Counted from the stretch's first letter, positions 35,410-44,824 are shown. The stretch is 64,000 bases of DNA from Bin55 sp964572845 (GCA_964572845.1 CAZNFX010000008.1:124001-188000); one strand, 5' to 3'. Made by a program: numbers and translations. Notes: generated by a model from the sequence alone, not told the origin.

Positions 35410-38132
35410 CCCTTTGCAATCACGTCGGAGTCCGATTTGGAAGTTGAAACGAAATCAACGTCGTGTTCCAACTCAACTTGCGTTTCCTGCGTTTCGATCC
35501 AGTCAACTATTCCCGTGGGAACCCCCAGCAAACCAGGGGCAAGTCTGGCATCAATGCCTACTTCGACACTCTCCTTTCCACCTGCCACTTTGACGCCCAT
35601 GCCAGCCTGCAATCCTAGCCTTTGGGCGTCAATTTGGCTTAGTAGCACAAAAGGTACTGGCGTTCGCTTGGCTATGGGCCACGAGTAGTTTGACAATTCA
35701 TCGGATCCGAACACAAGGTGAATGGGCACTAGTGCGAACGAAGCGTTGTCGACCGTCGAGCTAGGGAAGCCTTGTGGTCGTTCGGCATCGGCATCCTCGG
35801 AGCAAGAACGGGGCACTTCAATCAATTTCACTCCCGGGTCGCCTCCTGCCAAGTGGCCCCCCACCTCTTGTTGGAACTTGAACACGGATTGGTTCGAATT
35901 CCAGCCCGGCGACCAGGAGTAGGGAATGGTCGCTCCATTCTGGTTTCCTGGATTCAGCCCCTCCATCGAATAGGAAAACGGAGTCTCAGTGTCCACGCTA
36001 GTCTTGGGTTCATGTACGTTGACATCTGCGTGCATTGCGGTTCGTCCGCTATAGCGGTGTGTTTGCCGTGGGATCTTGGAGCCATCTTCAAGCCGGAATT
36101 CAGCTGTTGGCGCCACGCTTGCTATTGTGTGAAACGTAGTCTTAGCGCAAGCTTGTACAAGTGCTCCTAGCGAACTCCACGCCATTTCACTTCGACCGCT
36201 CGCTCGAGCAATTGCGCTCAACCACATCCAAGACGGTTGGATTTCGCCGGTTGGTTGGAAGACTTGGAAAAACCTCTGGGCTCGCAGTTCGTAATTGACG
36301 AAAGTTCCTGTCTGTTCAACGTACGCTGCTGCCGGAAACACGCATTCCGACTTGGACATCGTCGTTGTGGCCAAACTGTCGATCGTGAAGCAATTGCCCG
36401 CTGCGAGGGCTTCGTCCACTAAGTCAGATCCTGCTCTCCGGTACAAGTCATTCTCAAGCACAATTGCACTGCCACCAGCAGCCATTCGTGACAGCGCTTC
36501 TGAAAGCAATATGCCCCCATCAAGGAGAGTTGAACCGAAGCTGTTGACTTCGGGAGGAATGATTGCCAAATGACTCTCGCAACCGACGCGTTGCAAAGCT
36601 CGGGCTATTCTTGCCGCGCCTCTTACCAAGTCTGGGGACTCCAATGAACTTCCCGTGACAATCAAGGGAGCTTTTGCATCGCGCAGGGACCGTGCAGCGG
36701 AGTTAGCGAACTCGTCGCCAGCAGGATCGGATTCGATAACTTCCGCAATGGTATGCGCCAATTCCACCAGGTGCGAAACTGATCCGCTCATGAGCCGCGA
36801 AGCAATGTCGTCCAGTCGTGTGGTAGCTGGAGTTGCGATGAACAGAGGATTTCTGGTGTGTTGGGCGTGCCCACGGACTCCCGCATCTTGCCACACTGGA
36901 ATTCCAGCGTCGCCGGCCAGTTCAAACGAAACGATCCGTGTCGCTTGTCGAACTGCTAACGCGAACCTAGGCGCAGTGTTGGAGATGTCCTCTCCGAGAA
37001 CCAGTATGGCATCGCATTTCTCTACTTGATCAAGAGATGGAACCGCGAATCCGCCCTGACGCAATACCTCTATTGATTCCGCGAGGGTGTCAAGTTCACT
37101 GTCCTTGATTCCAGCACAATAGTTCTCCCTACCGACTAGCTCGCGCAATGCAAAATTCGCTTCAAAACTTGCTCTGGGTGATCCAATCCCTATGAGATTC
37201 GCGCCCGCACCAAGCTCCTTGGCAACGCAAGCTATCGCTTTGTTTTGGTCGCCATACTCGAATACGCCGTCGTTGCCGGCAATGCCGACATGTTGGATCC
37301 GATCCTCGTGATTGACGAAATGCGAGCCGAAACGTCCCCGATCACACAAAAAGTATCCATTGAGTTCGCCGTGGTAACGATTGGTTATTCGTCTCAGCTT
37401 GCCGTATCTCTCTGAGGGAAAAGTGTTGCATCCCACCGCGCACCCTGGGCATATCGACGGCGCGGTTTGCAAGTCCCACTTGCGCGTATACAGACTCGAA
37501 AATGGTTTATCGGTAAACACTCCCGTTGGACAGACTTCGACCAGATTTCCAGAGAATTCGCTTTCAAGCGTTCCGTCCTCGAAACGTCCAAAGAACATGC
37601 GACCTCGCGACCCGAAGGCGGCTAGGTCATTGCCGCCAGCATAGTCTCCATAGAAGCGCACGCATCGATAGCAAGTGATGCACCTGTTCATCTCGTGACC
37701 AATGAACGGACCGAGATTCTGATTACGCCATGTGCGCTTGCGACCTCGAAACCGACGTTCCGAATGACCTGTCATGACCGTCATGTCTTGCAGATGGCAC
37801 TCCCCACCCTCTTCACATACAGGGCAGTCGTGGGGATGGTTCTCCATGAGCCACTCGATTACCGATGATCGAAAGTCCGCTGCTTGAGGAGCATTCACCG
37901 AAACTTGCATTCCGTCGCTGACGCTGGTCATGCAGGCCATTTGCAGCCTGCCACGATCATCGTCCGGTCCCGCATACTCAATAACGGCACATTGGCGACA
38001 GGCACCAACGGATCCTAGTGAGGGGTGCCAACAAAAGTAGGGCAAATCAAGTCTTTGAGAAAGCACGGCATGGAGAAGATTTACACCTTCCTCCACTTCA
38101 TACTCGACGCCGTCGATCGAGAGTGTTGCCAT
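35406..38132 (-). CDS. nuoG: NADH-quinone oxidoreductase subunit G
   Basis: The 908-residue iron-sulfur subunit of the peripheral arm. Residues 1-80 form a [2Fe-2S] ferredoxin domain with C34, C45, C48 and C67 (N1b). It then carries the His-Cys3 N3 site (HPHDCPVCEEGGEC), the N4 site (CITCYRCVRF with VEVCPTGVF), and the off-path N7 site CPGCAVGC plus a Cys 27 residues later, which mitochondria and many relatives have lost. A long molybdopterin-oxidoreductase-like domain without cofactor fills the rest. A GGAG site precedes the ATG; this is one of two clear spacings in the operon (33 bases after nuoF). Confidence 0.95.
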   Translation of the reverse strand: MATLSIDGVEYEVEEGVNLLHAVLSQRLDLPYFCWHPSLGSVGACRQCAVIEYAGPDDDRGRLQMACMTSVSDGMQVSVNAPQAADFRSSVIEWLMENHPHDCPVCEEGGECHLQDMTVMTGHSERRFRGRKRTWRNQNLGPFIGHEMNRCITCYRCVRFYGDYAGGNDLAAFGSRGRMFFGRFEDGTLESEFSGNLVEVCPTGVFTDKPFSSLYTRKWDLQTAPSICPGCAVGCNTFPSERYGKLRRITNRYHGELNGYFLCDRGRFGSHFVNHEDRIQHVGIAGNDGVFEYGDQNKAIACVAKELGAGANLIGIGSPRASFEANFALRELVGRENYCAGIKDSELDTLAESIEVLRQGGFAVPSLDQVEKCDAILVLGEDISNTAPRFALAVRQATRIVSFELAGDAGIPVWQDAGVRGHAQHTRNPLFIATPATTRLDDIASRLMSGSVSHLVELAHTIAEVIESDPAGDEFANSAARSLRDAKAPLIVTGSSLESPDLVRGAARIARALQRVGCESHLAIIPPEVNSFGSTLLDGGILLSEALSRMAAGGSAIVLENDLYRRAGSDLVDEALAAGNCFTIDSLATTTMSKSECVFPAAAYVEQTGTFVNYELRAQRFFQVFQPTGEIQPSWMWLSAIARASGRSEMAWSSLGALVQACAKTTFHTIASVAPTAEFRLEDGSKIPRQTHRYSGRTAMHADVNVHEPKTSVDTETPFSYSMEGLNPGNQNGATIPYSWSPGWNSNQSVFKFQQEVGGHLAGGDPGVKLIEVPRSCSEDADAERPQGFPSSTVDNASFALVPIHLVFGSDELSNYSWPIAKRTPVPFVLLSQIDAQRLGLQAGMGVKVAGGKESVEVGIDARLAPGLLGVPTGIVDWIETQETQVELEHDVDFVSTSKSDSDVIAKG

Positions 38133-38165
38133 CAGTAGCCGCTCCTTTCGGTCATTTGCATTCCG

Positions 38166-39467
38166 CTAATCCCTGCCCTTACGATATGGGCACTTCCCTG
38201 TCCGAATGTGCTCCACAAAGTCTTCGCGAAAGTACTTGAGCGCAGACTGCAGCGGCTCCATAGCACCAGGCGCATGAAGGCAGAAAGTGTTGCCAGGTCC
38301 CCCAATGTACGCTGCTTGTTGATCCAAGATTTCCAAGTCTCCTTCCTTTCCATTGCCGCTTTCGATTTCTGTCAGCAACTCTTCGACCCACGGTATGCCC
38401 TCTCGACAAGGAGTGCAGAATCCACATGACTCTTGGGCAAAAAAATGTTCCAGATTCCTGCACATGTCGACTGGACAAATCGAATCGTCCATCAAGATCA
38501 TTGTTCCCGTTCCCATACGACTACCAGCCGATTGAATGGTCTTGTAGTCCATGGGCAAGTCGAAGTGCTCCTCTACCAAGAAGTCAGTTGAAGCTCCTCC
38601 GGGCAACACTCCCCTGAGTTGGTAGCCTTCACGCATCCCTTGGGCATGGATGTCTATGATTTCCCTGATCGGAGTGCCCATAGGTAGTTCCCATAGTCCG
38701 GGCTTGTTGACGCGACCTGAAACTCCATACAATTTCGTGCCGGCATCTTCCGTCACGCCCAAGTTCTTATACCACTGAGCACCATTGCGCAGAATCGATG
38801 GAACGTTGCAGAAGGTCTCGACATTGTTCACGATGGTGGGTCTTCCCCAAGCGCCGCTGGCGGGCGGGTATGGCGGCTTTGACCGCGGTTGCGCCCTCTT
38901 TCCTTCAAGAGCGTTGAGAAGCGCTGTTTCTTCCCCACATATGTATCTGCCGCCAGACAGATGGACCCGCAAGTCTAGGCTGTAGCCAGTGCTGAATATT
39001 GAAGACCCTAGGTAGCCTTTGCGGTGTGCATCCTGAATGGCTTGCGTAAGGTGCTTGTACGGCTCGTGGTACTCGCCGCGCAAGAAAACATAGGCTTTAT
39101 CAGCTTGTATCGCGTACGCGCCGATAATCATTCCTTCAATCAACAAATGCGGGTTGTATTCAAGTAGATACCGATCCTTGAATGTTCCCGGTTCCATCTC
39201 GTCCGCGTTGCAGACAAGGTACTTCGAACCTGGAGTAGGGGGTTCGTCCTTTGCAAAACTCCACTTCATTCCTGTGGGAAATCCCGCACCGCCTCTACCT
39301 TTGAGATCCGATTCCCTCACCAATTCAATGACTTCTTCAGGCGACATTTCCCTTAATGCCCGCCGTGCGCCCGCATAGCCGCCTCCCGTTTCGTAATCCG
39401 CGAGCGACACTCGGCCACCCACTTCTTCTACTCGGCCAGTCATTGGCTTGGTTTCTTGCAGCGACAC
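38166..39467 (-). CDS. nuoF: NADH-quinone oxidoreductase subunit F
   Basis: The 433-residue subunit binds NADH, FMN and cluster N3. It has LKGRGGAGFPTGMKWSF for FMN, the NADH-binding GAYAIQADKAYVFLRGEY segment, and ESCGFCTPCREG near residue 350 plus a later Cys in NTFCLHAPGA as the [4Fe-4S] ligands. The GTG start shares one base with the nuoE stop (TAGTG); an internal ATG at 39443 (MTGRVEEV) is the alternative. Confidence 0.95.
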   Translation of the reverse strand: MSLQETKPMTGRVEEVGGRVSLADYETGGGYAGARRALREMSPEEVIELVRESDLKGRGGAGFPTGMKWSFAKDEPPTPGSKYLVCNADEMEPGTFKDRYLLEYNPHLLIEGMIIGAYAIQADKAYVFLRGEYHEPYKHLTQAIQDAHRKGYLGSSIFSTGYSLDLRVHLSGGRYICGEETALLNALEGKRAQPRSKPPYPPASGAWGRPTIVNNVETFCNVPSILRNGAQWYKNLGVTEDAGTKLYGVSGRVNKPGLWELPMGTPIREIIDIHAQGMREGYQLRGVLPGGASTDFLVEEHFDLPMDYKTIQSAGSRMGTGTMILMDDSICPVDMCRNLEHFFAQESCGFCTPCREGIPWVEELLTEIESGNGKEGDLEILDQQAAYIGGPGNTFCLHAPGAMEPLQSALKYFREDFVEHIRTGKCPYRKGRD

Positions 39468-39955
39468 TACTTGTACTCCGCAAAGATTGCTTCAAGCTCA
39501 GCGGCAGTTACAGGACCGTGTAGGTCCTTATCGATCATGATCGCGGGCGCCCTGTCGCATGCCCCCAGACACACAATCGGCAATAGGGTGAATCGATTGT
39601 CAGGAGTTGTTTGCCCAAATTTCACACCGAGCCTCTCTTGGACTTCCCCAGCGAGTTTGTCGGCATCCATGACGTAACAGGAAACGCTGTCGCAAACCAT
39701 GACGACATGCCTACCCACAGGTTGTCGATAGATCAGGTTGTAGAAAGTTGCGATGCTGTCCAGTTCGGCTGAAGACATCTGTAGCAATTCCGCCGCTAAA
39801 CGCAGACTCTCGTCCGAAACCCAGCCACGGTGCCTTTGAATGATCATCAACGCATCTATCGCAGCTGATTCTCTGTCTGGCAGATGTGAAATTTCATCCT
39901 CGATTTCAGAAATTTCTTCCGGACTCAACGCCGGAACCAGCGATGTTTCGCTCAT
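39467..39955 (-). CDS. nuoE: NADH-quinone oxidoreductase subunit E
   Basis: A 162-residue thioredoxin-fold subunit with the N1a [2Fe-2S] ligands C88, C93, C129 and C133 (CDSVSC and CLGAC). The N-terminal helical bundle (QRHRGWVSDESLRLAAELLQM) is typical. It overlaps the nuoCD stop by four bases. Confidence 0.95.
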   Translation of the reverse strand: MSETSLVPALSPEEISEIEDEISHLPDRESAAIDALMIIQRHRGWVSDESLRLAAELLQMSSAELDSIATFYNLIYRQPVGRHVVMVCDSVSCYVMDADKLAGEVQERLGVKFGQTTPDNRFTLLPIVCLGACDRAPAIMIDKDLHGPVTAAELEAIFAEYK

Positions 39956-41730
39956 CGATCCACATCCGCCATGACAAAGTCAATGCTCGCAATGATGGCA
40001 ATCAGATCGGGAATCATGAATCCATTGCTGATGTAGGGGATTTGCTGCAAGGCAGGGAAAGATGGAGTTCGTACTCGAGTTCGATAAGCCATTGTTCCAC
40101 CGTCCGAAATGGAGTAGAAACTATTCCAGCCTTTTGTCGCTTCAACCGTGGTTGCGGACTCGCAGGGAGGCACGACGGGACCCCAACTCACGTTCAAGAA
40201 GTGGTGGATTAGCGTCTCTATGTGCTCCATGGTGCGCTCCTTCGGTGGCGGCGTCGCAAGGCGGTGTTCAGCCTTGTAGGAACCTTCCGGCATGTTGTCG
40301 GCACACTGCCGAATGATGCGCAAGCTCTGGCGGATCTCTTGTTCTCGAACGACGCAGCGATCGTAGCAGTCGCCATTCTGAGCCGTAGGAATGTCGAACT
40401 CAAACTGCTCGTAGGAGCTGTAGGGTCGGCGTTTGCGAAGATCCCAATCGTGGCCGGTGGCCCGAAGCGAGGGACCGGTGATTCCCCAATCCAGTCCTTC
40501 TTCTGTGTTGTAGGCACCAATGCCAATGGAACGACGCTTCAGGATTTTGTTTTGCAGGGCCATGGTTTGATAGTGATCCAGCCGCTTCGGCATGTAGTCA
40601 CAAAAGTCGACCACCATCTGATGCCATCCTTCTGGAAGATCTTGACAAACCCCTCCAATTCGGAACCAGCTTGGGTGCATGCGGCCGCCTGTAATTGCTT
40701 CAATGATCGAGAACAGTCTCTCGCGATCAGCAAACATGTAGAAGACCGGAGACATTTGGCCCACATCTTGTGCAAACGTCCCATAGAACAACAGGTGGCT
40801 CGCAATGCGAAACATCTCCGAGAGCATTACACGAATGACCTGCGCGCGATCGGGAACTTCGATTCCAGCCATCTTCTCAACGTTGAGCACGTAGGGAAGG
40901 TTGTTCATCACCCCGCCCAAGTAGTCGATTCGGTCCGTATACGGAATGTAGGTGTGCCACGACTGCCGTTCCGCCATCTTTTCTTGCCCTCGATGGTGGT
41001 ATCCGATGTCTGGAACGGCCTGAACGATAACTTCGCCATCTAGCTGAAGCGCAATCCTAAACACACCATGCACGCTGGGATGGTTTGGCCCCAAGTTCAA
41101 GAACATGAAGTCAGTGTGCGGCGTGGAGCGAGCCATTCCCCACTCTTCGGGCACAAACTTCAATGCCTCCTGCTGCGCGTCCTTGAATTCGTCCGACATT
41201 CGGTAAGGGTCCATTTCCGTTGCCCGCGCTGGATGTTCCTTGCGCAGAGGATGCCCTTCCCAAAGCGGGGGTGTCAGTATGCGCTTCAGGTTCGGATGTC
41301 CCTCAAAGTTGATGCCAAACATGTCATACGCTTCACGTTCGTACCAATTGGCAACGGGATAGATCGATTCGACACTCTTGATCGACGAATCTTCGTCCTG
41401 AAGCGGCACTTTGATGCGAATGTCTTTGTCGCCGGAGAGTGACATCAGGTGGTAGAACACGGTGAAATCGGATCGTGGCTGTCCATCTCTGTTCTTTCTT
41501 GATCGTTCGTCGATCGCGGAGAGATCAAAGAGCAACTCATAGGGGTACTCTGCGTCGTGCCGCAGGAAACGTAGAACCCCGGCTAGGTTCTCGCGGGAAG
41601 TCCAAACGTTAGGTATGCCGTCAGTAGTCTGCTGGTAGGTGCAGTCTTCACCAAATCTTGCAATCAAATCGCTAACCACTCCTGGCTGTGCGAGATGATC
41701 GGAAAGTTCCAATTGGGGACTTTGGGTCAC
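39952..41730 (-). CDS. nuoCD: NADH-quinone oxidoreductase fused subunits C and D
   Basis: A 592-residue natural fusion. NuoC occupies about residues 1-185 (FHLLS-type YHLMSLSGDKDIRIKV, REAYDMFGINFEGHPNLKRIL, GHPLRKEHP). NuoD follows from about 205 (LNLGPNHPSVHGVFRIALQLDGEVI, DIGYHHRGQEKMAER, EVFRI-like EMFRIASHLLF) to the C-terminal PSFPALQQIPYISNGFMIPDLIAIIASIDFVMADVDR. Together they form the peripheral arm above the quinone site. The fusion is the form common in enterobacteria and relatives. It overlaps nuoB by four bases. Confidence 0.96.
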   Translation of the reverse strand: MTQSPQLELSDHLAQPGVVSDLIARFGEDCTYQQTTDGIPNVWTSRENLAGVLRFLRHDAEYPYELLFDLSAIDERSRKNRDGQPRSDFTVFYHLMSLSGDKDIRIKVPLQDEDSSIKSVESIYPVANWYEREAYDMFGINFEGHPNLKRILTPPLWEGHPLRKEHPARATEMDPYRMSDEFKDAQQEALKFVPEEWGMARSTPHTDFMFLNLGPNHPSVHGVFRIALQLDGEVIVQAVPDIGYHHRGQEKMAERQSWHTYIPYTDRIDYLGGVMNNLPYVLNVEKMAGIEVPDRAQVIRVMLSEMFRIASHLLFYGTFAQDVGQMSPVFYMFADRERLFSIIEAITGGRMHPSWFRIGGVCQDLPEGWHQMVVDFCDYMPKRLDHYQTMALQNKILKRRSIGIGAYNTEEGLDWGITGPSLRATGHDWDLRKRRPYSSYEQFEFDIPTAQNGDCYDRCVVREQEIRQSLRIIRQCADNMPEGSYKAEHRLATPPPKERTMEHIETLIHHFLNVSWGPVVPPCESATTVEATKGWNSFYSISDGGTMAYRTRVRTPSFPALQQIPYISNGFMIPDLIAIIASIDFVMADVDR

Positions 41731-42413
41731 GACGTGCGTTTCTTACCCAGCAAGTCCTTGGAGAGTGGAGCGTCTCCTACGGTTGTGGGCTCTTCAAGAT
41801 CGGAAACCTTCATTCGCTCAGCGTTGCGAAGATCTCGCTGACTAGGGTCATACTTGCTGACTTGACCCGCGTCTCCTATCACCCAAGTCAACGGACGCCG
41901 TGTATTCTTCACCGACTCCTGCAGCAGATTCAGACCCTGCATGAAAGCTTCCGGACGAGGCGGACACCCAGGAACGTACACATCAACAGGCAGAAACTTG
42001 TCCACTCCTTGCACAACACTGTAGATGTCGAACATTCCTCCAGAATTGGCGCATGACCCCATGGATATCACCCATCTAGGCTCCAACAACTGCTCGTAGA
42101 GGTGTTGAAGCACCGGGGCCATTTTTCTGAAGACAGTCCCTGACACGACGATGAGGTCCGCTTGACGCGGCGTTGCTCGAATGACTTCTGCACCAAACCG
42201 GGAAATATCGTGGCGGGACGTAAAGCTTGTCGCCATTTCAACGTAGCAGCAGGAAAGGCCGAAATTGAATGGCCAGATCGAATTGGCTCGCCCCCACGCG
42301 ACCAGATCTTCCAATCGAGCGGTCAGGAAGCTCTTCGACGCCTCTTCGTTGTAGACATCGTCAGCGCTTTCCATAGGCTCGTCCGGCGTTGCTCTAACCA
42401 ATCGCCATTCCAT
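41727..42413 (-). CDS. nuoB: NADH-quinone oxidoreductase subunit B
   Basis: The 228-residue subunit binds the terminal [4Fe-4S] cluster N2. Ligands are the tandem C55-C56 (FGLSCCYVEM), C121 (SMGSCANSGG) and C150 (VPGCPPRPEA). ATG 42413 (MEWRLVRATP) shares one base with the nuoA stop; the frame continues open into nuoA but that part is not NuoB-like. A C-terminal tail of about 45 residues (after TWVIGD) is rich in charged residues and longer than in short NuoB proteins. Confidence 0.95.
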   Translation of the reverse strand: MEWRLVRATPDEPMESADDVYNEEASKSFLTARLEDLVAWGRANSIWPFNFGLSCCYVEMATSFTSRHDISRFGAEVIRATPRQADLIVVSGTVFRKMAPVLQHLYEQLLEPRWVISMGSCANSGGMFDIYSVVQGVDKFLPVDVYVPGCPPRPEAFMQGLNLLQESVKNTRRPLTWVIGDAGQVSKYDPSQRDLRNAERMKVSDLEEPTTVGDAPLSKDLLGKKRTS

Positions 42414-42832
42414 TAAGCGGCTTCCTTTCTCGAATAAGCACTGGGTGTCGTGTGTCGCGACTTGACGCCCCAGTCCAAGGCTCCAGTTCGCCACTCGTAA
42501 AGCAAGGCGATCAACAATATGACGATGAATACGGAAATTGCCGCATAGCCTGGCCAGTGAACATCCTTGGCAACCACGGCCCAAGCGACGATGAAAATGG
42601 TCTCCAAATCGAAAATGACAAAAAAGATTGCCACTAGATAAAACTCGATCGACAACCTCATGTCTTCGGCATCGCCCACAGGAACAATACCCGATTCATA
42701 GGGAATGTCTTGGGCTCTTCCATGGCGTGATTTGGAACCGGCAAACCACGAAGCAAGAAGAGTTATTGCAAGAATGACTCCCACACACGCGGCATACAGC
42801 AGAAACGGCAGTATGTCGTTGTGCTCGGACAT
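42413..42832 (-). CDS. nuoA: NADH-quinone oxidoreductase subunit A
   Basis: A 139-residue three-helix membrane subunit and first gene of the operon. The family pattern PYESGIVPVGDAEDMRLSIEFYLVAIFFVIFDLETIFIVAWAV is clear, including the D/E residues of the quinone-linked loop and helix. The C-terminal tail (TGALDWGVKSRHTTPSAYSR) is hydrophilic. Confidence 0.95.
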   Translation of the reverse strand: MSEHNDILPFLLYAACVGVILAITLLASWFAGSKSRHGRAQDIPYESGIVPVGDAEDMRLSIEFYLVAIFFVIFDLETIFIVAWAVVAKDVHWPGYAAISVFIVILLIALLYEWRTGALDWGVKSRHTTPSAYSRKEAA

Positions 42833-42914
42833 GATCCCTTAACAGTAGTACCCATTCAACCGAAGGCTTTCCGTGCTATGGGAAAATAGTGAAGGAAGCG
42901 GTTGAGTGCGCTAT

Positions 42915-42943
42915 ACGATACAGGAACGCAAGTAATACTTCAA
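42915..42943 (-). promoter_or_regulatory. Candidate sigma-70-type promoter of the nuo operon
   Basis: On the minus strand TTGAAG and TATCGT are separated by 17 bases, ending about 82 bases before the nuoA start. Each box matches the consensus at four of six positions. Location before the first gene of the operon supports the call, but the match is ordinary. Confidence 0.35.
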
Positions 42944-43006
42944 GCCTAACATGCTGATCGGCGCTCACACATCACTCCATTACAGAGTGTTTACGATTGA
43001 ACAGGA

Positions 43007-43531
43007 ATGCTGGACAAGACGATTGACTACCATAGATGTCCAGATCGAGTTTTGCCTCAATCAACTTTCGAACTTCCTCGAGTAGAAGTATTGAACAATA
43101 CGCTTGAAGTGCCAAATTTTGCAGGTCGTCGTCCCCGAGCAGTCCAGATTGCCTCGACATTGCTGTTGCTGAATACGTTCGTGCTCCTTGCATGGTGGAT
43201 CGCTGTCCCTCAGCAAGTGGAGAGCAATGGTGCTCAGTTGTTCTTCATGATCTTGTGGTTTTCTGTTGCAATAGCCATATTTCGTGGGATGAGCTGGGTA
43301 CGTTACGCGATTGTCGTGACTCTTTTGGTGTTCTTGTGTGAAATCTTGAACTCCAAGCAGCCCATGAATATGGTCCTGGCTATGGGTCTAGGCGATCAAC
43401 TCAGCAAGACTATAGCCCTGCTAGCATCCGTCCTATTATTTCTGCCGCAATCGCACCATTGGTTCACGGAGATCAAGAGCTACACTCGATCCCAAGAAAG
43501 GCCATTGTTTGGAAAATCGAAGGAAAAGTAG
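43007..43531 (+). CDS. Membrane protein of unknown function
   Basis: The 174-residue product has a hydrophilic N-terminal 45 residues and then four hydrophobic stretches (about 46-66, 76-92, 97-114 and 124-146, e.g. IASTLLLLNTFVLLAWWIAV and YAIVVTLLVFLCEIL), with a basic C-terminus (ERPLFGKSKEK). I do not recognise the family. It is divergent from nuoA and convergent with the VOC protein, 14 bases away. An internal start nearer the first helix is possible. Confidence 0.5.
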   Translation: MLDKTIDYHRCPDRVLPQSTFELPRVEVLNNTLEVPNFAGRRPRAVQIASTLLLLNTFVLLAWWIAVPQQVESNGAQLFFMILWFSVAIAIFRGMSWVRYAIVVTLLVFLCEILNSKQPMNMVLAMGLGDQLSKTIALLASVLLFLPQSHHWFTEIKSYTRSQERPLFGKSKEK

Positions 43532-43545
43532 GAGCTTTCCGGCGA

Positions 43546-43929
43546 CTACGAGCGTTCGGAGAGTTGAAGCAACAACCCACAAGCTGACTTTGGATGCACA
43601 AAGACCTGCGGTCCGTTTTCGCCGATCAGCCGGGCACCGCCAGCTTTCAACGAATCGCATGTGGCTTCAAGATCGTCAACCTCAAATGCGATCGTGTGCA
43701 CTCCCTCCCCACGGCTCTCAAGGGCTCTTCCGACTGCGGATTCGGGATTGGTGGGAGCGACTATCTCAATGAATCCACCACCTGGCAGATTGAAGAAAGC
43801 TTGCTTGATTCCTAGAGCTTCGCTTTCGGAAGTGCGATCAAGTTTCAATCCCAGTGTGTCTCGATACGTCTTTATTCCGGCATCCAAATCAGCGACCCTA
43901 AGTACTAGATGATCGAAGGACTGAATAGT
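43546..43929 (-). CDS. VOC-family (glyoxalase/methylmalonyl-CoA epimerase-like) protein
   Basis: The 127-residue protein is a two-module VOC fold: FDHLVLRVADLDAGIKTYRDTLGLKL opens module one, and VHTIAFEVDDLEATCDSLKAGGARL opens module two. Metal ligands H (DHLVL), E (FIEIV) and H (GVHTIAF) are present. The fourth position, usually Glu in a G-x-x-I/L-E pattern, is Gln here (GLLLQLSE), so metal binding or chemistry may differ; glyoxalase I of some species also uses Gln. The start is set at MTIQSFDHL. Substrate unknown. Confidence 0.8.
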   Translation of the reverse strand, partial: TIQSFDHLVLRVADLDAGIKTYRDTLGLKLDRTSESEALGIKQAFFNLPGGGFIEIVAPTNPESAVGRALESRGEGVHTIAFEVDDLEATCDSLKAGGARLIGENGPQVFVHPKSACGLLLQLSERS

Positions 43930-44026
43930 CATTGAACTCGCTTGCATACTTTCAGTTGGGAGAGGGTCGGCATATTATCAGATGGGTGTTCGATTCATTG
44001 AGTGCAATTGGCGGAGTTGAATCAAT

Positions 44027-44302
44027 ATGGCAAAAGACAAAGGGCTTACGAATCACGAAATCACTGTAGCGCTGGCTGGAGGGGCCATTCTGGGGCCATT
44101 CCCCGCCACGTGGGGAAAGGAATTCGTCAGCGATGTACGGGAGTTCACAAGGGACTACGATGCCTACCTCCAAGGAGAAAAGCAAACTCGGTTCAAGTAT
44201 CACCTGCATGATCCCGATGCAAACGTTTCGCACTCACTAGTGATTTCGTTCGAAAATATCACAGCAATCTACGATCGAGTCAAACTCAGGGAACACAGGT
44301 GA
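44027..44302 (+). CDS. Small conserved-looking protein of unknown function
   Basis: A 91-residue hydrophilic protein beginning MAKDKGLTNHEITVALAGGA and ending in a charged RVKLREHR. It contains no membrane segment or known motif that I can name. Its stop overlaps the GTG start of the next gene (GTGA), so the two are translated together, which supports it being real. Confidence 0.45.
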   Translation: MAKDKGLTNHEITVALAGGAILGPFPATWGKEFVSDVREFTRDYDAYLQGEKQTRFKYHLHDPDANVSHSLVISFENITAIYDRVKLREHR

Positions 44303-44679
44303 CACTCGGCAAGCTACAAGGGGTTGGGCTGATAGTACTTTGCGCTGTTCTAACCCCATTCCTGCTCGACATTTGTCTTGGTCTGCTGCCGTTTGTCCAA
44401 CCTACAGCCCCTGGAATCGTCTACACCTTAATCTGTCTTGGGTTGTTCGTAGCGATAGTTGGATTATTGGCAACGATCTGCATCCGTCTGGTGCCTGCCC
44501 TCAATGCAGCAAACGCGCTTCTCTTCACCCTAGTATCTCTTGTTGCCATGCGAATCGACCACCTATTGACGGATCAGCCACAATTCGTTGAGCTCAACGA
44601 AGCCATAGGTCTCATACTTGCTTGCTTGATAGTCTTTTGTACATACTTGCTTTGGCGCGGACGTGGACATAGCAAATAG
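44299..44679 (+). CDS. Small membrane protein coupled to upstream gene
   Basis: A 126-residue protein with four hydrophobic helices (about residues 7-25, 34-52, 60-78 and 96-116). The GTG start overlaps the stop of the preceding gene by four bases. Family not recognised. The helix pattern and coupling suggest a two-component membrane unit with its 91-residue partner. Confidence 0.45.
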   Translation: MTLGKLQGVGLIVLCAVLTPFLLDICLGLLPFVQPTAPGIVYTLICLGLFVAIVGLLATICIRLVPALNAANALLFTLVSLVAMRIDHLLTDQPQFVELNEAIGLILACLIVFCTYLLWRGRGHSK

Positions 44680-44824
44680 ACGGCAGGAGATGACAAATTC
44701 GGACACACTCCTGTGGGGTTCTCAAGTGGCCGACCAAAATCCAAGGACGAAGTGCACTTACATCGCATGCTTGGCTAGTTTCGCACTTGTAGTTCAATCA
44801 AGAGCGCTAACACGGAGGAATTGA

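Noticed and set aside
40222..41043. A 273-codon open frame on the plus strand
   Set aside because: It lies fully antisense inside nuoCD, which is certain. Its translation has no domain character.
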